Below are positions 11,450 to 19,178 of a DNA stretch of 64,000 nucleotides, one piece after another. The notes under the pieces were generated by a model, which saw only the letters and a program-made list of their open reading frames with translations, searched no databases and was not told the origin of the DNA. Source of the DNA: DATEOR01 sp963766725 (GTDB lineage: Bacteria > Actinomycetota > Thermoleophilia > Gaiellales > Gaiellaceae); the NCBI GenBank assembly GCA_963766725.1, contig CAVYBK010000010.1, positions 62,001 to 126,000 on the forward strand. Reading direction: 5' to 3'. Position 1 is the stretch's first letter, and each line of letters begins with the position of its first letter. The translations under genes and the position numbers were made by a program.

Positions 11450-13171
11450 CTATCCGACCTTGAACGGCCGCGTCCAGTACATCTTCGCGTACGCGTTCAG
11501 GTGCGGGTCCATGCCGTCCCATGCCGTCGTGTGCGCGTCGATGTACTGCTCCTCGACGAGCTGGGTGTAGACCCAGTTGTCGTAGATCATCTGCTCCATC
11601 TGCTGGACGATCGACGCGCGCTCGTTCTCGTCGACGGTCGTGCCCTGCTTCTCGTAGAGCGCGTCGTAGTCGGGGTTGTCCCAGCCGGTGTCGCTCCAGG
11701 AGCACCACTGGCCCTTCGTGACGACGGAGAGCATGAAGTCCGGGTCGACGTAGCCGACCCAGTCCCACATGGCGATGTCCCAGCCGGTGTAGCCCGAGTT
11801 GGTCGCCGGGTCGCAGTGGTCGGTGGTCTCGATCTCGTAGGCCGCGGTCGAGTCGCCGCCGATCTTCAGGGTCACGTCGACCCCTGCCTCCGCGAACCCC
11901 TCCTTGACGATGTCGAAGGCCCGCGGGCCGTTGAAGTCGAGGGAGGTGGGCTGCATGATCTCGTACTGCATCTTGTGTGCCGGCTGCGCGTACTTGCCGG
12001 TCGTCGCGGGTGCGATCCGGGTGCCGTCCGGCCCGCGCTTGTAGCCGAGCTGGTCGAGCATCGCGTTGCCGGCGGCGCAGTCGTGCTCGAGGGGCCCGAG
12101 GTCCTTGTTCTCGTAGAGCGAGATCTTGCCGGGCAGGCTCTCGACCTTGTCCGCGTAGCCGTTGAAGACGACCTCGATGATCTTGTCGCGGTCGACGCAC
12201 ATCGAGAGGGCCTTCTTCACCTCCGGATCGAGGAGCTCTCGGTTCTCGTCCTTGTACGGGTTCGAGTTCCACGTGATGTTCGTCGTCTCCGCGCCCGGGA
12301 TCTGCTGGACGACGATGTTCGAGTCCTTCTTGAGGACGTCGACCGCGTTGAACGGCACCTGGTCGACCCAGTCGACCTGGCCCGACTTCATGTCCGCGAT
12401 CATCGAGTCCGCGTTCGTGTAGTAGGTCAGCGCGACCGCCTGGACGTGCGGCTTGTCGGCCCAGTAGTTCGCGTCCGGGATGAAGACGGTCGTCCCCTTC
12501 TTCTCGTATTGCTTCAGGGTGAACGCGCCGCCCGTGACCATCGTCGAGAGGTCGTTCTCGGGCGCGTAGGTCTTCAGCCCCTTCCCGTCGCCGACGGCGA
12601 ACTTGCTCCAGACGTGCTCGGGGACGACGAAGAACTGCTCGAGTTGGGCAAGCACGTTCCCGACCGGCGTCTTGTAGTGGAGGACGACCGTCGTCGGGTC
12701 GGGCGCCTCAGCGCTCTTCAGGTGTGCGAGCGCGGGAGCCATGACAGCCGTCGGGCCGCTCGCGTACTTGGCCGTCGTGTTCGCCGTCCAGGCGACGTCC
12801 TCGGCGGTCAGGGGCTGCCCGTCCGACCACTTCGTCCCGGACTTGAGATGGAACGTCCAGTCCTTCCCGTCGGCCGAGGTGTCCCAGGAGTCGGCGAGGT
12901 CGCCGACGATGACGTACTCCCCGTCCTCGAAGTCGTACTGGACGAGCTGGGGGTAGAGCATGATGAAGGCGTTGAAGGACTGCGACTCGATGTAATGGAA
13001 CGGGTTGAACGAGTCGATGTAGTTGATCGTCCCGACTCGCAGGATGCCGCCCTCGGTGACGGCGCCGGTCTCGGAGCCGCCCGAGCCGGTGGCGTTTCCG
13101 CCAGAGCCTCCACAAGCGGCCAGCGCCAGCGCCGCGATCACCGCGGCGACGATCGCGATCGTCCTTCTCAT
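11450..13171 (-). CDS. Oligopeptide-binding lipoprotein (SBP_bac_5)
   Basis: A 573-residue solute-binding protein of the OppA/DppA family. The N-terminus is a lipoprotein signal with the lipobox LAAC (Cys20), followed by a Gly/Ser-rich linker. Typical blocks include ILRVGTINYIDSFNPFHYIE, GKDWTFHLKSGTKWSDGQPL, AEDVAWTANTT and VKKALSMCVDRDKIIEVVFN. It should sit on the outer face of the membrane and deliver short peptides to OppBC. It overlaps the S66 peptidase upstream through ATGA, tying that peptidase to peptide import. Confidence 0.93.
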   Translation of the reverse strand: MRRTIAIVAAVIAALALAACGGSGGNATGSGGSETGAVTEGGILRVGTINYIDSFNPFHYIESQSFNAFIMLYPQLVQYDFEDGEYVIVGDLADSWDTSADGKDWTFHLKSGTKWSDGQPLTAEDVAWTANTTAKYASGPTAVMAPALAHLKSAEAPDPTTVVLHYKTPVGNVLAQLEQFFVVPEHVWSKFAVGDGKGLKTYAPENDLSTMVTGGAFTLKQYEKKGTTVFIPDANYWADKPHVQAVALTYYTNADSMIADMKSGQVDWVDQVPFNAVDVLKKDSNIVVQQIPGAETTNITWNSNPYKDENRELLDPEVKKALSMCVDRDKIIEVVFNGYADKVESLPGKISLYENKDLGPLEHDCAAGNAMLDQLGYKRGPDGTRIAPATTGKYAQPAHKMQYEIMQPTSLDFNGPRAFDIVKEGFAEAGVDVTLKIGGDSTAAYEIETTDHCDPATNSGYTGWDIAMWDWVGYVDPDFMLSVVTKGQWCSWSDTGWDNPDYDALYEKQGTTVDENERASIVQQMEQMIYDNWVYTQLVEEQYIDAHTTAWDGMDPHLNAYAKMYWTRPFKVG

Positions 13172-14173
13172 GCCGTCCTCCCTTTCTCCCTCGGCGTTGC
13201 GAGGGACTTCCCGCGCTCGATCAGCGCGGGCTCGTCGATCGTGAGTGTGCGGGCATCGGCGTCGAGCGTCGCGGGGACGCCGAGGGGGAGCGTCGCAAGG
13301 TTCTTTCCGTGGCCCAAGGGCAGCTTGTATAGCACGGGGACCCCGAGCGGCTCCAGCCTTTGCTCCAGGACGTCCTCCAGGGACTTGGTCCTTGGCCATT
13401 CGGGCCTATCCTCGCGCCACTCGCACTTCTCCATCTCGCCTACTACGACTCCGAGGACCCGGTCGAGTTTGCCGGCATGGGCGAGCTGGACGAGAGCCCC
13501 GTCGATGTACCAGGGCGGCGCGTCCACGTCCTCGAAGAAGAAGATGGCGCCGTCGAGGTCGATCTCCCAGGGCGTTCCCATGGTCTGCATGAGGAGCCAG
13601 AGGCAGCCGCCTGCAAGCGGCGCCGAGGCCTTGCCGCCAACGATGGCGCGCACGTAGGGGTCGTCCGGGTCGCGCGGGACCTCGCCCGCGCCGCCGCCCG
13701 CGCAGAACCTCGAGGAAGCGCGCTCGGGTGAACGCCGTCGCCTCCTTGTCGCCCACGCCCGCGACACCGGGGCCGTAGAACGTGGCGAGACCCGTGCGCT
13801 GCCGGATCGCGACGTGAAGGGCGGTGATGTCGGAATAGCCGATGAACGGCTTCGGGTTCGCGGCGATGACGTCGAAGTCGAGGAAGGGAATCGCCTGCGC
13901 CGACCCGTAGCCGCCCTGCATGCAGTGGACGACGTCGACCTCGGGGTCGGCGAAGAGGGCGTTCAGGTCGTCGGCGCGCTGCTCGGGCGGGCCCGCGACG
14001 AAGTCGTCCCGTCCGTCGACCCCCGGCGCCAGCTTGACGCGGTACCCCTGCGCTTCCCACCACTCGACTCCGCGGAGAAGATCGGAGCGGTTCTCCCACG
14101 GGCTCGCGGGCGCGGCGACGCCGATGGTCCCGCCGTCGGGAAGGGTGCTGGCGAGGAGATGGGCCGCTTCCAG
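13168..14173 (-). CDS. S66-family peptidase (LD-carboxypeptidase/MccF type, frameshifted, start unclear)
   Basis: Segments of one S66 serine peptidase, about 335 residues: GGTIGVAAPASPWENRSDLL near the N-terminus, VDVVHCMQGGYGSAQAIPFL, the nucleophile elbow FIGYSDITALHVAIRQ, then after a frame change near 13700 AGGCLWLLMQTMGTPWEIDL and AIFFFEDVDAPPWYIDGALV. S66 enzymes trim murein tetrapeptides or, as MccF, cleave peptide-nucleotide antibiotics such as microcin C. There is no ATG, GTG or TTG in frame after the arsC stop; CTG at 14173 or ATT at 14182 are the only candidates. The frame is continuous with arsC except for that TAG. It overlaps the peptide-binding lipoprotein by ATGA. Confidence 0.8.
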
Positions 14174-14182
14174 GACGTGAAT

Positions 14183-14629
14183 CTACCGCCCTCTCGCCGC
14201 CGGTCGCGCGACAACCGACTCTGGCTCTACGCGCAGTTCCCCGGCCAGAGCCTTCGTTCGCTCGGCGATCTCGTCGCGGATGCGGCGCACCTCGTCGGGC
14301 GGGAGCCCCGCCGGGTCTTCGAGCTCCCAGTCGACGTAGCGCTTGCCGGGTATGTACGGGCAGGCGTCTCCACAGCCCATCGTCACGATCACGTCGGCCC
14401 ACTCGGCGTCCGCCTGATCGAGCTCGTGAGGCACCCGGCTCTCGAGGTCGATACCGAGCTCGCGCATGGCTGCGACGACCTCGGGATGCACGTGCTCCGC
14501 CGGTGCCGTGCCGGCGGAGCGAGCCTCGTGGCGCCCCTCCGCGGCCGCGGTGAACAGCGCCTCTGCCATCTGCGAACGGCCGGCGTTCTGGACGCAGACG
14601 AAGAGGACGCGCGCGGTCGCGAGCTCCAT
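14183..14629 (-). CDS. arsC: Arsenate reductase, low-molecular-weight phosphatase type
   Basis: A 148-residue protein with the LMW-PTP-like P-loop C12-X5-R18 (VLFVCVQNAGRSQ). Two further cysteines, C86 and C90, lie in VTMGCGDACPYIPG, the arrangement of thioredoxin- or mycothiol-linked ArsC enzymes, and the acidic YVDWELEDPAG motif follows. It reduces As(V) to As(III) in the cytoplasm. The chromosomal neighbours arsN, arsM and arsR are linked by 1-4 nt overlaps, so induction by arsenite through ArsR is expected. Confidence 0.92.
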   Translation of the reverse strand: MELATARVLFVCVQNAGRSQMAEALFTAAAEGRHEARSAGTAPAEHVHPEVVAAMRELGIDLESRVPHELDQADAEWADVIVTMGCGDACPYIPGKRYVDWELEDPAGLPPDEVRRIRDEIAERTKALAGELRVEPESVVARPAARGR

Positions 14630-15135
14630 CAGACGACCGTCTCGCTGCGCCGCTCGAGGAGCAGGACGTCGCGCCACTCCCCGTCCAGTTTGCCGAGCCG
14701 CTTGTGTGTCCCGACGGTCTCGAAGCCGGCTCGCTCGTGCAGGCGGATACTGCCCTCGTTCTCGGGGAACATGCCGGCTTGAATCGTCCAGATGCCGCCG
14801 GCTTCGGTCGAGGCGATCAGAGCTTCGAGCAGGCGCCGGCCGACGCCCTGTCCGCGGGAGCTCTCGGCGACGTAGACGCTGTTTTCGACAACTCCCTGGT
14901 AGCAGCAGCGACCGGAGACGGGGCTCACGGCGGCCCAGCCGACGACCTCGCCGTCCCGAAGCGCGACGAAGCGATGCTCGGCGAGATGGGACGAGTCCCA
15001 CGCCTCCCAGGCCGGCACCTCGGTCTCGAAGGTCGCGTTCCTGGTCGCGATGCCCTCCGCGTACACGCGGGCGACGCCGGGCCAGTGCTCGGCCCGGAGA
15101 GCCTCGATCATGGTCGGCGGCGAACCGACCGCCAT
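14629..15135 (-). CDS. arsN: GNAT acetyltransferase, ArsN-like (arsinothricin/phosphinothricin type)
   Basis: A 168-residue GNAT protein with phosphinothricin-acetyltransferase features: GIATRNATFETEVPAWEAWD near the N-terminus, the acetyl-CoA loop ESSRGQGVGRRLLEALI, and MFPENEGSIRLHERAGFETV. PAT-like enzymes in ars operons (ArsN) acetylate the alpha-amino group of the organoarsenical antibiotic arsinothricin. This assignment rests on family likeness plus position between arsM and arsC. The start is either ATG 15135 (TGATG overlap with arsM) or ATG 15111, which better matches usual family length. Confidence 0.75.
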   Translation of the reverse strand: MAVGSPPTMIEALRAEHWPGVARVYAEGIATRNATFETEVPAWEAWDSSHLAEHRFVALRDGEVVGWAAVSPVSGRCCYQGVVENSVYVAESSRGQGVGRRLLEALIASTEAGGIWTIQAGMFPENEGSIRLHERAGFETVGTHKRLGKLDGEWRDVLLLERRSETVV

Positions 15136-15947
15136 CAGCAGCAGCCGGCGCGCGCTGCCGGTTGAACGACCGGCAGGCCCTTCGCCGCGGGGTCCGTCGT
15201 CTTCACGGCTCTGATGATCGCACCGTGAATGCCGTCGGCGACCTCGTGCGTGAACTCGACCGAGACGTCCTCGAAACCCACCGCCTCGAGGCCGACCTCG
15301 TACTCGGACTTCGAAAGCGCGCCCGCGATGCAGCCGACGTAGGAGCCGCGCTCCGCCTGCTCTTCCTCCGTGAGCCGGTCCTCGGCGACGATGTCGGAGA
15401 TTCCGAGCCGGCCGCCCGGCTTGAGCACCCGGGAGATCTCGAGCAGGACCTCCGCCTTGTCGGTCGAGAGGTTGATCACACAGTTGGAGATGACGACGTC
15501 GACCGAGTCGGCGGGCAGCGGGATCTGCTCGATCAGGCCCTTGAGGAAGACGGCGTTCCGGATCCCGGCGTCGGCGGCGTTCTTGCGCGCCAGCGCGAGC
15601 ATCTCGTCGGTCATGTCGAGCCCGTATGCGAGGCCGGTCGGCCCGACGCGCTTGGCCGACAGGATGACGTCGATTCCTCCGCCGGAACCCAGGTCGAGGA
15701 CGGTCTCGCCCTCCCTGAGCTCGGCGACCGCCGTCGGGTTGCCGCATCCGAGCGAGGCGAGGGCGGCAGCGTCCGGAAGCTCGCCGCGCTGCTCGAGGGT
15801 GTAGAGCGACGTGCCGAAGTCCTCGCTCGCATCGCCCTCGCAGCAGGCGCCGCTTCCGCAGCCGCACCCGGATCCTTCGGCCACGGCAACTGCGGCCTCC
15901 GCGTACTTGCGCCTTACTTCGTCGCGCAAGGAGTCGGACGTGGTCAT
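15135..15947 (-). CDS. arsM: Arsenite S-adenosylmethionine methyltransferase
   Basis: A 270-residue ArsM. The SAM-binding motif is VLDLGSGGGIDVILSA. The three conserved As(III)-binding cysteines fall at C68 (SLGCGNP), C156 (ISNCVINLS) and C206 (YVGCIAGAL), as in characterised ArsM proteins. An additional Cys-rich N-terminal patch (C28, C30, C35, C36) and a C-terminal Cys pair occur, as in many bacterial ArsM. It methylates arsenite to mono- and dimethylated, partly volatile products. It overlaps arsR (ATGA) and arsN (TGATG). Confidence 0.95.
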   Translation of the reverse strand: MTTSDSLRDEVRRKYAEAAVAVAEGSGCGCGSGACCEGDASEDFGTSLYTLEQRGELPDAAALASLGCGNPTAVAELREGETVLDLGSGGGIDVILSAKRVGPTGLAYGLDMTDEMLALARKNAADAGIRNAVFLKGLIEQIPLPADSVDVVISNCVINLSTDKAEVLLEISRVLKPGGRLGISDIVAEDRLTEEEQAERGSYVGCIAGALSKSEYEVGLEAVGFEDVSVEFTHEVADGIHGAIIRAVKTTDPAAKGLPVVQPAARAGCC

Positions 15948-16297
15948 CGAAGCGCCTCCTCTCGGTCGCGCGCCAGGTCGACGAGCCCGGCGAGGCGCGT
16001 GCCCGCCTCGGGCGTGAGCGAGAAGTACGCCCACTTGCCACGCTGCTCGCGGTCGAGCAGGCCGGCGTCCACCAGTCGCTTCAGGTGATGGGAAACGGTC
16101 GGCTGCGAAAGACCGAGCGGCTCGATCAGGTGACACGCGCAGACCGGGTCGTCGCTCGTCGCGACGAAATTGACGATGCGAACGCGGGCGGGGTCGGCAA
16201 GCGCCGCGAAGAGCGCAGCGCTCGCCTCCGCCTCTTCGTCGGAGAGCGTCCGCGCCCCAAGTGGGGCGCAACAGTCGATCAGAGGCAATTCACGCAT
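15944..16297 (-). CDS. arsR: ArsR/SmtB-family arsenic-responsive repressor
   Basis: A 117-residue winged-helix repressor. The recognition region is LGLSQPTVSHHLKRLVDAG. Candidate As(III) ligands are C9-C10 at the N-terminus and C53/C55 (DPVCACHLIEP), a set different from the classical E. coli CVCDLC site but common in actinobacterial ArsR. It is the first gene of the run and probably represses its own promoter, where a perfect inverted repeat overlaps the core promoter. It overlaps arsM by ATGA. Confidence 0.93.
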   Translation of the reverse strand: MRELPLIDCCAPLGARTLSDEEAEASAALFAALADPARVRIVNFVATSDDPVCACHLIEPLGLSQPTVSHHLKRLVDAGLLDREQRGKWAYFSLTPEAGTRLAGLVDLARDREEALR

Positions 16298-16308
16298 CGA
16301 CAGGCGTC

Positions 16309-16336
16309 AATATATCGATCAACGTCGATATGTCAA
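16309..16336 (-). promoter_or_regulatory. arsR promoter with overlapping palindromic operator
   Basis: On the minus strand TTGACA (16336-16331), a 16-nt spacer and TATATT (16314-16309) form a near-consensus housekeeping promoter. A perfect inverted repeat, ATATCGA at 16312-16318 and TCGATAT at 16325-16331 with a 6-nt spacer, fills the spacer and would let ArsR block RNA polymerase. Only 11 nt separate the -10 from the arsR ATG, so the transcript is leaderless or nearly so. Confidence 0.7.
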
Positions 16337-16355
16337 GGTCGGCCAAGCCAACACC

Positions 16356-16373
16356 GCTTAACGTCTGCTTAAC
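16356..16373 (+). promoter_or_regulatory. Two GCTTAAC direct repeats, 11 bp apart
   Basis: GCTTAAC occurs at 16356-16362 and 16367-16373, one helical turn apart, about 45-62 bp upstream of the htrA start. Such spacing is typical for OmpR/PhoP-class response regulators binding as tandem dimers. The regulator is not in the window. Confidence 0.4.
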
Positions 16374-16405
16374 CCCCCGCAACCAGGGCTTCACAGGGCC
16401 GTGGC

Positions 16406-16411
16406 TATAAC
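16406..16411 (+). promoter_or_regulatory. Putative -10 hexamer of htrA
   Basis: TATAAC ends 6 nt before the ATG at 16418 with no ribosome-binding site, the leaderless spacing. There is no convincing -35, which fits activator dependence through the upstream repeats. Confidence 0.5.
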
Positions 16412-16417
16412 CGACGC

Positions 16418-17578
16418 ATGGAATCTGGGTGGGCGAAGGCAGGCGCGCTCGTCGCAGCCGCTCTGCTCGGCGGCGCGGTCGCGGTTGGCATCGGCCAGAC
16501 GGTCAACGGCGGCTCGACGACGACGGTGATCCGCGAGGTGCAGGGCGGGACGCCCGAGCCCGCCGCGTTCCCGTCGAGCGGCGGCAAGAAGATTTCGGAC
16601 ATCTACGAGGCCGCGAAGCACGGCGTCGTCCAGGTGACCTCGACGTCGGTCGTCACCAACGACTTCTTCGGAGCGCAGGAACAGCAGGCCCAGGGCTCCG
16701 GCTTCGTCATCGACAAGGACGGCCACGTGGTCACGAACTACCACGTCGTCGAGGGCGCGAAGAAGGTTCAGGTCAGCTTCTCCGACGAGGAGAAGAAGGA
16801 CGCGACGGTCGTCGGCACCGATCCCTCGACCGACATCGCGGTCCTGAAGATCCAGGGCGCGTGGTCGCGCTCGTTCACGCCGCTCACTCTCGGGAGCTCG
16901 AGCGCCGTCGAGGTCGGGGACGCCGTCGTCGCCATCGGCAATCCCTTCGGGCTCGAGCGGACGGTCACCGCCGGCATCGTCAGCGCGCTGCAGCGGCGGA
17001 TCCAGGCGCCGAACGGCTTCCAGATCGACCAGGCCATCCAGACCGACGCGGCCATCAACCACGGCAACTCCGGCGGTCCGCTTCTGAACGCGAACGGCGA
17101 CGTGATCGGCGTGAACGCCCAGATCGAGAGCGAGTCCGGCGGCAACGTCGGCATCGGCTTCGCCATCCCGATCGACACCGTCAAGGACGTCGCAAGCCAG
17201 CTCATCAAGGACGGCAAGGTCGAGCACGCCTACCTCGGGGTCGACATCGCGTCCATCACTTCGGACCTCGCCGACAACTTCCGCGTGCCCGTCGACAAGG
17301 GTGTCCTCGTCCAGCATGTTCGCGAGGGCAGCCCGGCCGCGGACGCCGGCCTCAAGGGCGGCACCATGCAGGTCGTCCTCGCCGGCACGACGTACTGGCT
17401 CGGCGGCGACGTGATCACGAAGGCAGACGGGCAGCCGCTGGAAACCAGTGACCAGCTGGCGTCCGTAGTGACTTCGAAACAGCCTGGCGATTCCCTCGAC
17501 CTCGAGGTGCATCGTGGACAGGAGACTTTGAACGTGACAGTCGAGCTTGGGCGCCAACCGAGCACCCCAGTCGGATAA
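16418..17578 (+). CDS. HtrA/DegP-like membrane-anchored serine protease with PDZ domain
   Basis: A 386-residue S1C protease. One N-terminal transmembrane anchor (residues ~6-27) is followed by a trypsin-like domain with the triad H109 (VVTNYHVVEG), D139 (DPSTDIAVLK) and S218 (HGNSGGPLLN), then a PDZ domain (KGVLVQHVREGSPAADAGLK). The active site faces the cell exterior. Such proteases degrade or refold damaged envelope proteins. A strong hairpin terminator follows at 17654, so it is probably monocistronic, with envelope-stress control suggested by the upstream direct repeats. Confidence 0.93.
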   Translation: MESGWAKAGALVAAALLGGAVAVGIGQTVNGGSTTTVIREVQGGTPEPAAFPSSGGKKISDIYEAAKHGVVQVTSTSVVTNDFFGAQEQQAQGSGFVIDKDGHVVTNYHVVEGAKKVQVSFSDEEKKDATVVGTDPSTDIAVLKIQGAWSRSFTPLTLGSSSAVEVGDAVVAIGNPFGLERTVTAGIVSALQRRIQAPNGFQIDQAIQTDAAINHGNSGGPLLNANGDVIGVNAQIESESGGNVGIGFAIPIDTVKDVASQLIKDGKVEHAYLGVDIASITSDLADNFRVPVDKGVLVQHVREGSPAADAGLKGGTMQVVLAGTTYWLGGDVITKADGQPLETSDQLASVVTSKQPGDSLDLEVHRGQETLNVTVELGRQPSTPVG

Positions 17579-17585
17579 CGGCGCC

Positions 17586-17609
17586 CTTGGCCCCTTACCC
17601 CAAGGGGCA
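17586..17609 (+). other. Short hairpin after the htrA stop
   Basis: GCCCCTT and AAGGGGC form a perfect 7-bp stem with a 5-nt loop just after the htrA stop codon. There is no T-run, so it may protect the 3' end or act with the stronger terminator downstream. Confidence 0.35.
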
Positions 17610-17653
17610 ACGCTTCCGGAAGCCGCATCGCCAGCTTGGCTCTCGGAAGTACC

Positions 17654-17694
17654 GGTCGGAGGCCCGCCCGCCTGCCCGGGCCTCCGACCTTTTA
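17654..17694 (+). terminator. Intrinsic terminator after htrA
   Basis: GGTCGGAGGCCCG (17654-17666) pairs perfectly with CGGGCCTCCGACC (17677-17689) across a 10-nt loop, followed by TTTTATTT. This is the clearest rho-independent terminator in the window. Confidence 0.85.
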
Positions 17695-17884
17695 TTTGAG
17701 TCCCGACCGGGGTAAGCGCTTGAGCCGGTCGCGCGTCCTGCCGCGCGCCATGCTGCGTCCTCAGTCGCACCCGTATCCTCCGGATACGAGCGCTCCCTGC
17801 GTCCTTGCCTGGCACACGCCAGCCCACGCGACCGGCGAAGGCTCACCCCGGCCGGAACTCAAGTTCTCCAAGGCTAACTCTGCC
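17695..17884. other. Intergenic stretch without a recognised gene
   Basis: This 190-bp stretch (part of a 306-bp gap) contains a small perfect hairpin, GTATCC/GGATAC, near 17780 and several GC-rich inverted segments. I see no convincing tRNA, riboswitch or coding signal. The open frame crossing it in phase with the downstream ligase lacks conserved character. Confidence 0.4.
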
Positions 17885-18907
17885 ATGATTCCCCACGCGT
17901 TCGGCCAATCCGAGCCTTTCACGGTCGGGATCGAGGAGGAGCTTTTCTGCCTCGACGGCGAGACGCTCGCGCCGCAGCCGTTTCCGCGCGAGGCACTCGA
18001 CGGCGCGCGGCTGAAGGAGGAGCTCTTCGCCTCAGTCGTCGAGCTGAACACCGGCGTCCACCGGACGGTTGCGGAGGCGGTCGAGGAGCTGGCGTCGCTG
18101 CGCGCTCGCGCGAAGGAGGCGGCGGGAGAGGCCGGCTTCGTTCTCGCCGCGGCGGGCACCTGGCCGACCGCGATACCGGAGGAGCAGCCGGTCGGCGAGA
18201 GCCCGGCGTACCGAAAATTCGTCCACTATGCGGGTCCGTCCGCCCGGCGGCAGTACGTCTCCGGCCTCCACGTGCACGTGGGCATGGAGAGCCCCGAGGC
18301 ATGCATGGCGGCGCTCGAGGCCGTCCTGCCCTGGCTGCCGCTGGTGCTCGCACTCTCCGCCAATTCGCCGTACGTCGCGGGTGAGGACACGGAGCTGCGC
18401 TCGGCGCGCGCCGAGATCCTCGCGCTCCTGCCGCGCAGTGCCGCGCCGCCGGTGTTCGGCGGCTACGAGGACTGGGAGCGGTTCGTCGAGCGCCTCGTCG
18501 CGCTCGGCCTCGCCGACGAGATCACCCGGGTCTGGTGGGACGCGCGTCCGCATCCTCGCTTCGGCACGCTCGAGATCCGGGTCGCCGACCAGCCGACACG
18601 ACTCGAGACGACGGGGGCGCTCGCGGTGCTCCTGCAGGCGATGGTCTCCCGGCTCGAGGATGACGGGCCGGCCAACCGCGGTCTCTACGCGCAGAACCGC
18701 TGGGCCGCCCTCCGCTTCGGGCACGAGGCGGAGCTCGTCCATCCCGACGGATCGAGGCTCGTGTCGGTGCCCGAGCTCCTGGCCGAGCTGGCCGAGCGCG
18801 TCGGCTCACAGAAGCCCGGCGTGCCCGACCAGGCTCGAGAGCAGCTCGAGGTCGGCCGCGCTGACGGGCTCGAGTCCGTGTGCCGCCGCCTCGTCGAGCT
18901 CACGTAG
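17885..18907 (+). CDS. Glutamate-cysteine ligase type 2 (GCS2/YbdK-like) carboxylate-amine ligase
   Basis: A 340-residue protein of the GCS2 family (PF04107). Characteristic blocks are FTVGIEEELFCLDGETL at the start, a central SGLHVHVGMESPEACMAAL and LALSANSPYVAGEDTELRSA, and FGTLEIRVADQPTRLE. It joins glutamate (or another carboxylate) to an amine with ATP, and actinobacterial relatives include EgtA of ergothioneine synthesis. No other egt gene is here, so the product is left open. The ATG at 17885 is chosen because upstream codons in the same frame are not conserved in character. Confidence 0.85.
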   Translation: MIPHAFGQSEPFTVGIEEELFCLDGETLAPQPFPREALDGARLKEELFASVVELNTGVHRTVAEAVEELASLRARAKEAAGEAGFVLAAAGTWPTAIPEEQPVGESPAYRKFVHYAGPSARRQYVSGLHVHVGMESPEACMAALEAVLPWLPLVLALSANSPYVAGEDTELRSARAEILALLPRSAAPPVFGGYEDWERFVERLVALGLADEITRVWWDARPHPRFGTLEIRVADQPTRLETTGALAVLLQAMVSRLEDDGPANRGLYAQNRWAALRFGHEAELVHPDGSRLVSVPELLAELAERVGSQKPGVPDQAREQLEVGRADGLESVCRRLVELT

Positions 18908-18910
18908 GAT
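18905..18910 (+). promoter_or_regulatory. Putative -10 hexamer before the HMA protein
   Basis: TAGGAT overlaps the end of the ligase gene and stops 6 nt before the GTG at 18917, the leaderless spacing seen repeatedly here. Confidence 0.4.
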
Positions 18911-18916
18911 CGAGGC

Positions 18917-19138
18917 GTGGCGGTGCAGACCGACACCATCCAGGTCGCCGGCGTGCGCTGCGAGCGTTGCGTCATGCGGCTCGGCGCCTCCCTCGAGGGC
19001 CTCGACGGTCTCGAGGCCGCGAACGCGAATCTGATGGGTCAGGTGACCCTCGCCTGGGACGACGAGCGGCTCGCCAGGAAGGACATTCTCGAGGCGCTCG
19101 CGCGCGGCGGCTTCACCCCGGTCGGCACCCCGGAATAG
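18917..19138 (+). CDS. Heavy-metal-associated (HMA) domain protein, copper-chaperone-like
   Basis: A 73-residue single HMA domain with a ferredoxin-like fold. The metal site is C15-x-x-C18 (GVRCERCVM), and a C-terminal Pro-rich end follows. It resembles CopZ-type soluble metal chaperones that pass Cu(I) or Zn(II) to P-type ATPases, but no such ATPase is in view. It precedes the SigR-like sigma factor, a thiol-stress regulator, which may be meaningful because soft metals oxidise or titrate thiols. GTG start inferred from spacing to TAGGAT. Confidence 0.85.
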   Translation: MAVQTDTIQVAGVRCERCVMRLGASLEGLDGLEAANANLMGQVTLAWDDERLARKDILEALARGGFTPVGTPE

Positions 19139-19157
19139 CGGGGATTTTGCATTCGTT
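19132..19157 (+). promoter_or_regulatory. SigR-type autoregulated promoter (GGAAT-N18-GTT)
   Basis: GGAAT (19132-19136), exactly 18 nt, then GTT (19155-19157), 22 bp upstream of the sigma-factor ATG. This matches the published actinobacterial SigR/SigH consensus and lies upstream of a SigR-like gene, so a positive feedback loop under disulfide stress is likely. Confidence 0.7.
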
Positions 19158-19178
19158 GAACTGTTACTGTCCGGGCCG

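Noticed and set aside
11501..13657. Very long antisense open frame opposite the peptide-binding lipoprotein
   Set aside because: Its composition is low-complexity Arg/Val/Leu and it lies opposite a clear gene. Long antisense frames are expected in such GC-rich DNA.
17690..17720. tRNA T-arm-like TTGAGTCCCGACC
   Set aside because: No D-arm, anticodon arm or acceptor stem surrounds it.
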